Assembly (NCBI GenBank): GCA_017650045.1
Contig: JAGCFP010000059.1
Coordinates: 1-33,295, forward strand
Source of the DNA: Bacteroidaceae bacterium
Lineage (GTDB): Bacteria; Bacteroidota; Bacteroidia; Bacteroidales; Bacteroidaceae
DNA: 33,295 bases
Direction: 5' to 3'
Each line of letters starts with the position of its first letter. Position 1 is the first letter of the stretch. The notes under the pieces were generated by a model. The model did not search any database, was not told where the DNA came from, and was given only the letters and a program-made list of their open reading frames with translations. Both the position numbers and the translations under genes were made by a program. Shown here piece after piece: positions 32,683-33,295 of this stretch.

Positions 32683-33255
32683 ATGGAAACAGAAAAGTTA
32701 ACCATGAGTGAGGCAGTTTTCCAAACAGAGAGCTTCCTCAATGAGAACTACGAGTTCCGTCGTAATGTATTGAACGGCAAAACTGAAATGAAACCCACTA
32801 AAACAGAAGATGCAAAATGGGGCATCATGACAGATGTAATCCTCAATTCCATCATCCTTCGCGCAAAGAAAGCGGAAATTGGTGGTAATCTTGTGCAAGG
32901 TATCATACAGCAGATTGTACATTCTGAAAGCATCCCAGAATGGAATCCTGTGGTTTACTATCTGGAACATCTGCCCGTATGGGATAAGCAGAACCATGTG
33001 GCCAAACTCTTCGAGCGTATTCCTGGACTTACCAGTGAGCAACTTTCCTGGTGCAGCACATGGCTTCGCTCAGCAGTAGCCCATTGGATGGATATCGACA
33101 GGCTTCATGGCAATGAGAGCGTCCCTATCCTCATTGGTAAGCAAGGGTGTGGAAAATCCACCTTTGCCGTGCGCCTGCTACCTCCAGAATTGCGTGAATA
33201 CTATCTGCAGAAACTTTCGCGTCAGCCGGTGGTGGAAGCCGACTATAAAAAGTAA
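32683..33255 (+). pseudogene. Truncated VapE/VirE-type P-loop protein gene
   Basis: 190 residues. It starts METEKLTMSEAVFQTESFLN and has IPEWNPVVYYLEHLPVWD and WLRSAVAHWMDIDRLHGNES, then the Walker A motif GKQGCGKST at 152-160 and RLLPPELREYYL. This is the virulence-associated E (VapE) family of Bacteroidetes. In full members this last block continues into Walker B and the rest of the ATPase. Here the match breaks after EYYL and a stop follows 16 codons later, so only about the first half remains. Nothing after the stop (40 bases to the window edge) resumes the family. Either a deletion or rearrangement hit the gene, or the sequence ends at an assembly junction. The promoter and leader upstream are intact. 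Confidence 0.7.
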
Positions 33256-33295
33256 GCCTCGCGTCTCCAGTGTTTTTTTCATCGAGCGTCAGCGA

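Overview
The window looks like a chromosome segment from a Bacteroidales bacterium, most likely Prevotellaceae (Prevotella/Segatella-like). The reasons are an aerotolerance (Bat) operon, the rpmB-rpmG-DUF4295 trio, an ileS-DksA-like-lspA-DUF4296 operon, a lipoprotein TamL paired with a very large TamB, BspA-type leucine-rich repeats, a VapE-type gene, and many TAnnTTTG (-7) boxes, several with a TTTG-like -33 box 19-21 bases away. No Shine-Dalgarno-rich leaders stand out.

Layout. 1-4.2 kb, minus strand: moxR, a DUF58 protein, a two-membrane-segment protein, batA and the start of batB, behind one promoter. 4.3-7.5 kb, minus: ftsY, rimO and two HU-family proteins, the second with a membrane anchor. 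7.6-8.3 kb, minus: rpmB, rpmG, DUF4295 with a strong terminator. 8.4-10 kb, minus: tsaD then a pncC-like gene, with a repeat between them. 10-15.2 kb, plus: tamB and a DUF3332 lipoprotein, ending at a bidirectional terminator against tamL (15.3-17.6 kb, minus). 17.6-18.4 kb, plus: a SpoU rRNA methyltransferase. 18.4-23.9 kb, minus: ileS, DksA-like, lspA, DUF4296 lipoprotein.

About 24 kb onward is accessory. A 404-residue reverse transcriptase (24651-25865) is preceded by a 136-base segment with a 12-bp closing helix and three internal hairpins, and before that by a 169-residue protein of unknown function. All three have one orientation and one visible promoter. This is the best candidate for an undescribed RT/ncRNA (possibly anti-phage) system. 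Next come a short lipoprotein gene and a broken BspA-like gene.

27.5-32 kb holds two divergent gene sets (PqqD-like, nucleotidyltransferase, ABC exporter; HprK-like kinase, S24/S26 peptidase). They resemble the accessory part of a lasso-peptide/RiPP locus, but no cyclase or precursor is visible. The window ends in a truncated vapE.

Two long intergenic stretches (24.1-24.6 and 32.0-32.65 kb) share the same composite repeat. One part forms a hairpin whose arms differ between the copies by compensating base changes. The other part carries clustered direct and inverted GTGAAGTGTT units. In the vapE copy the repeat includes an intact promoter; in the RT copy the corresponding -7 box is altered and no vapE follows.
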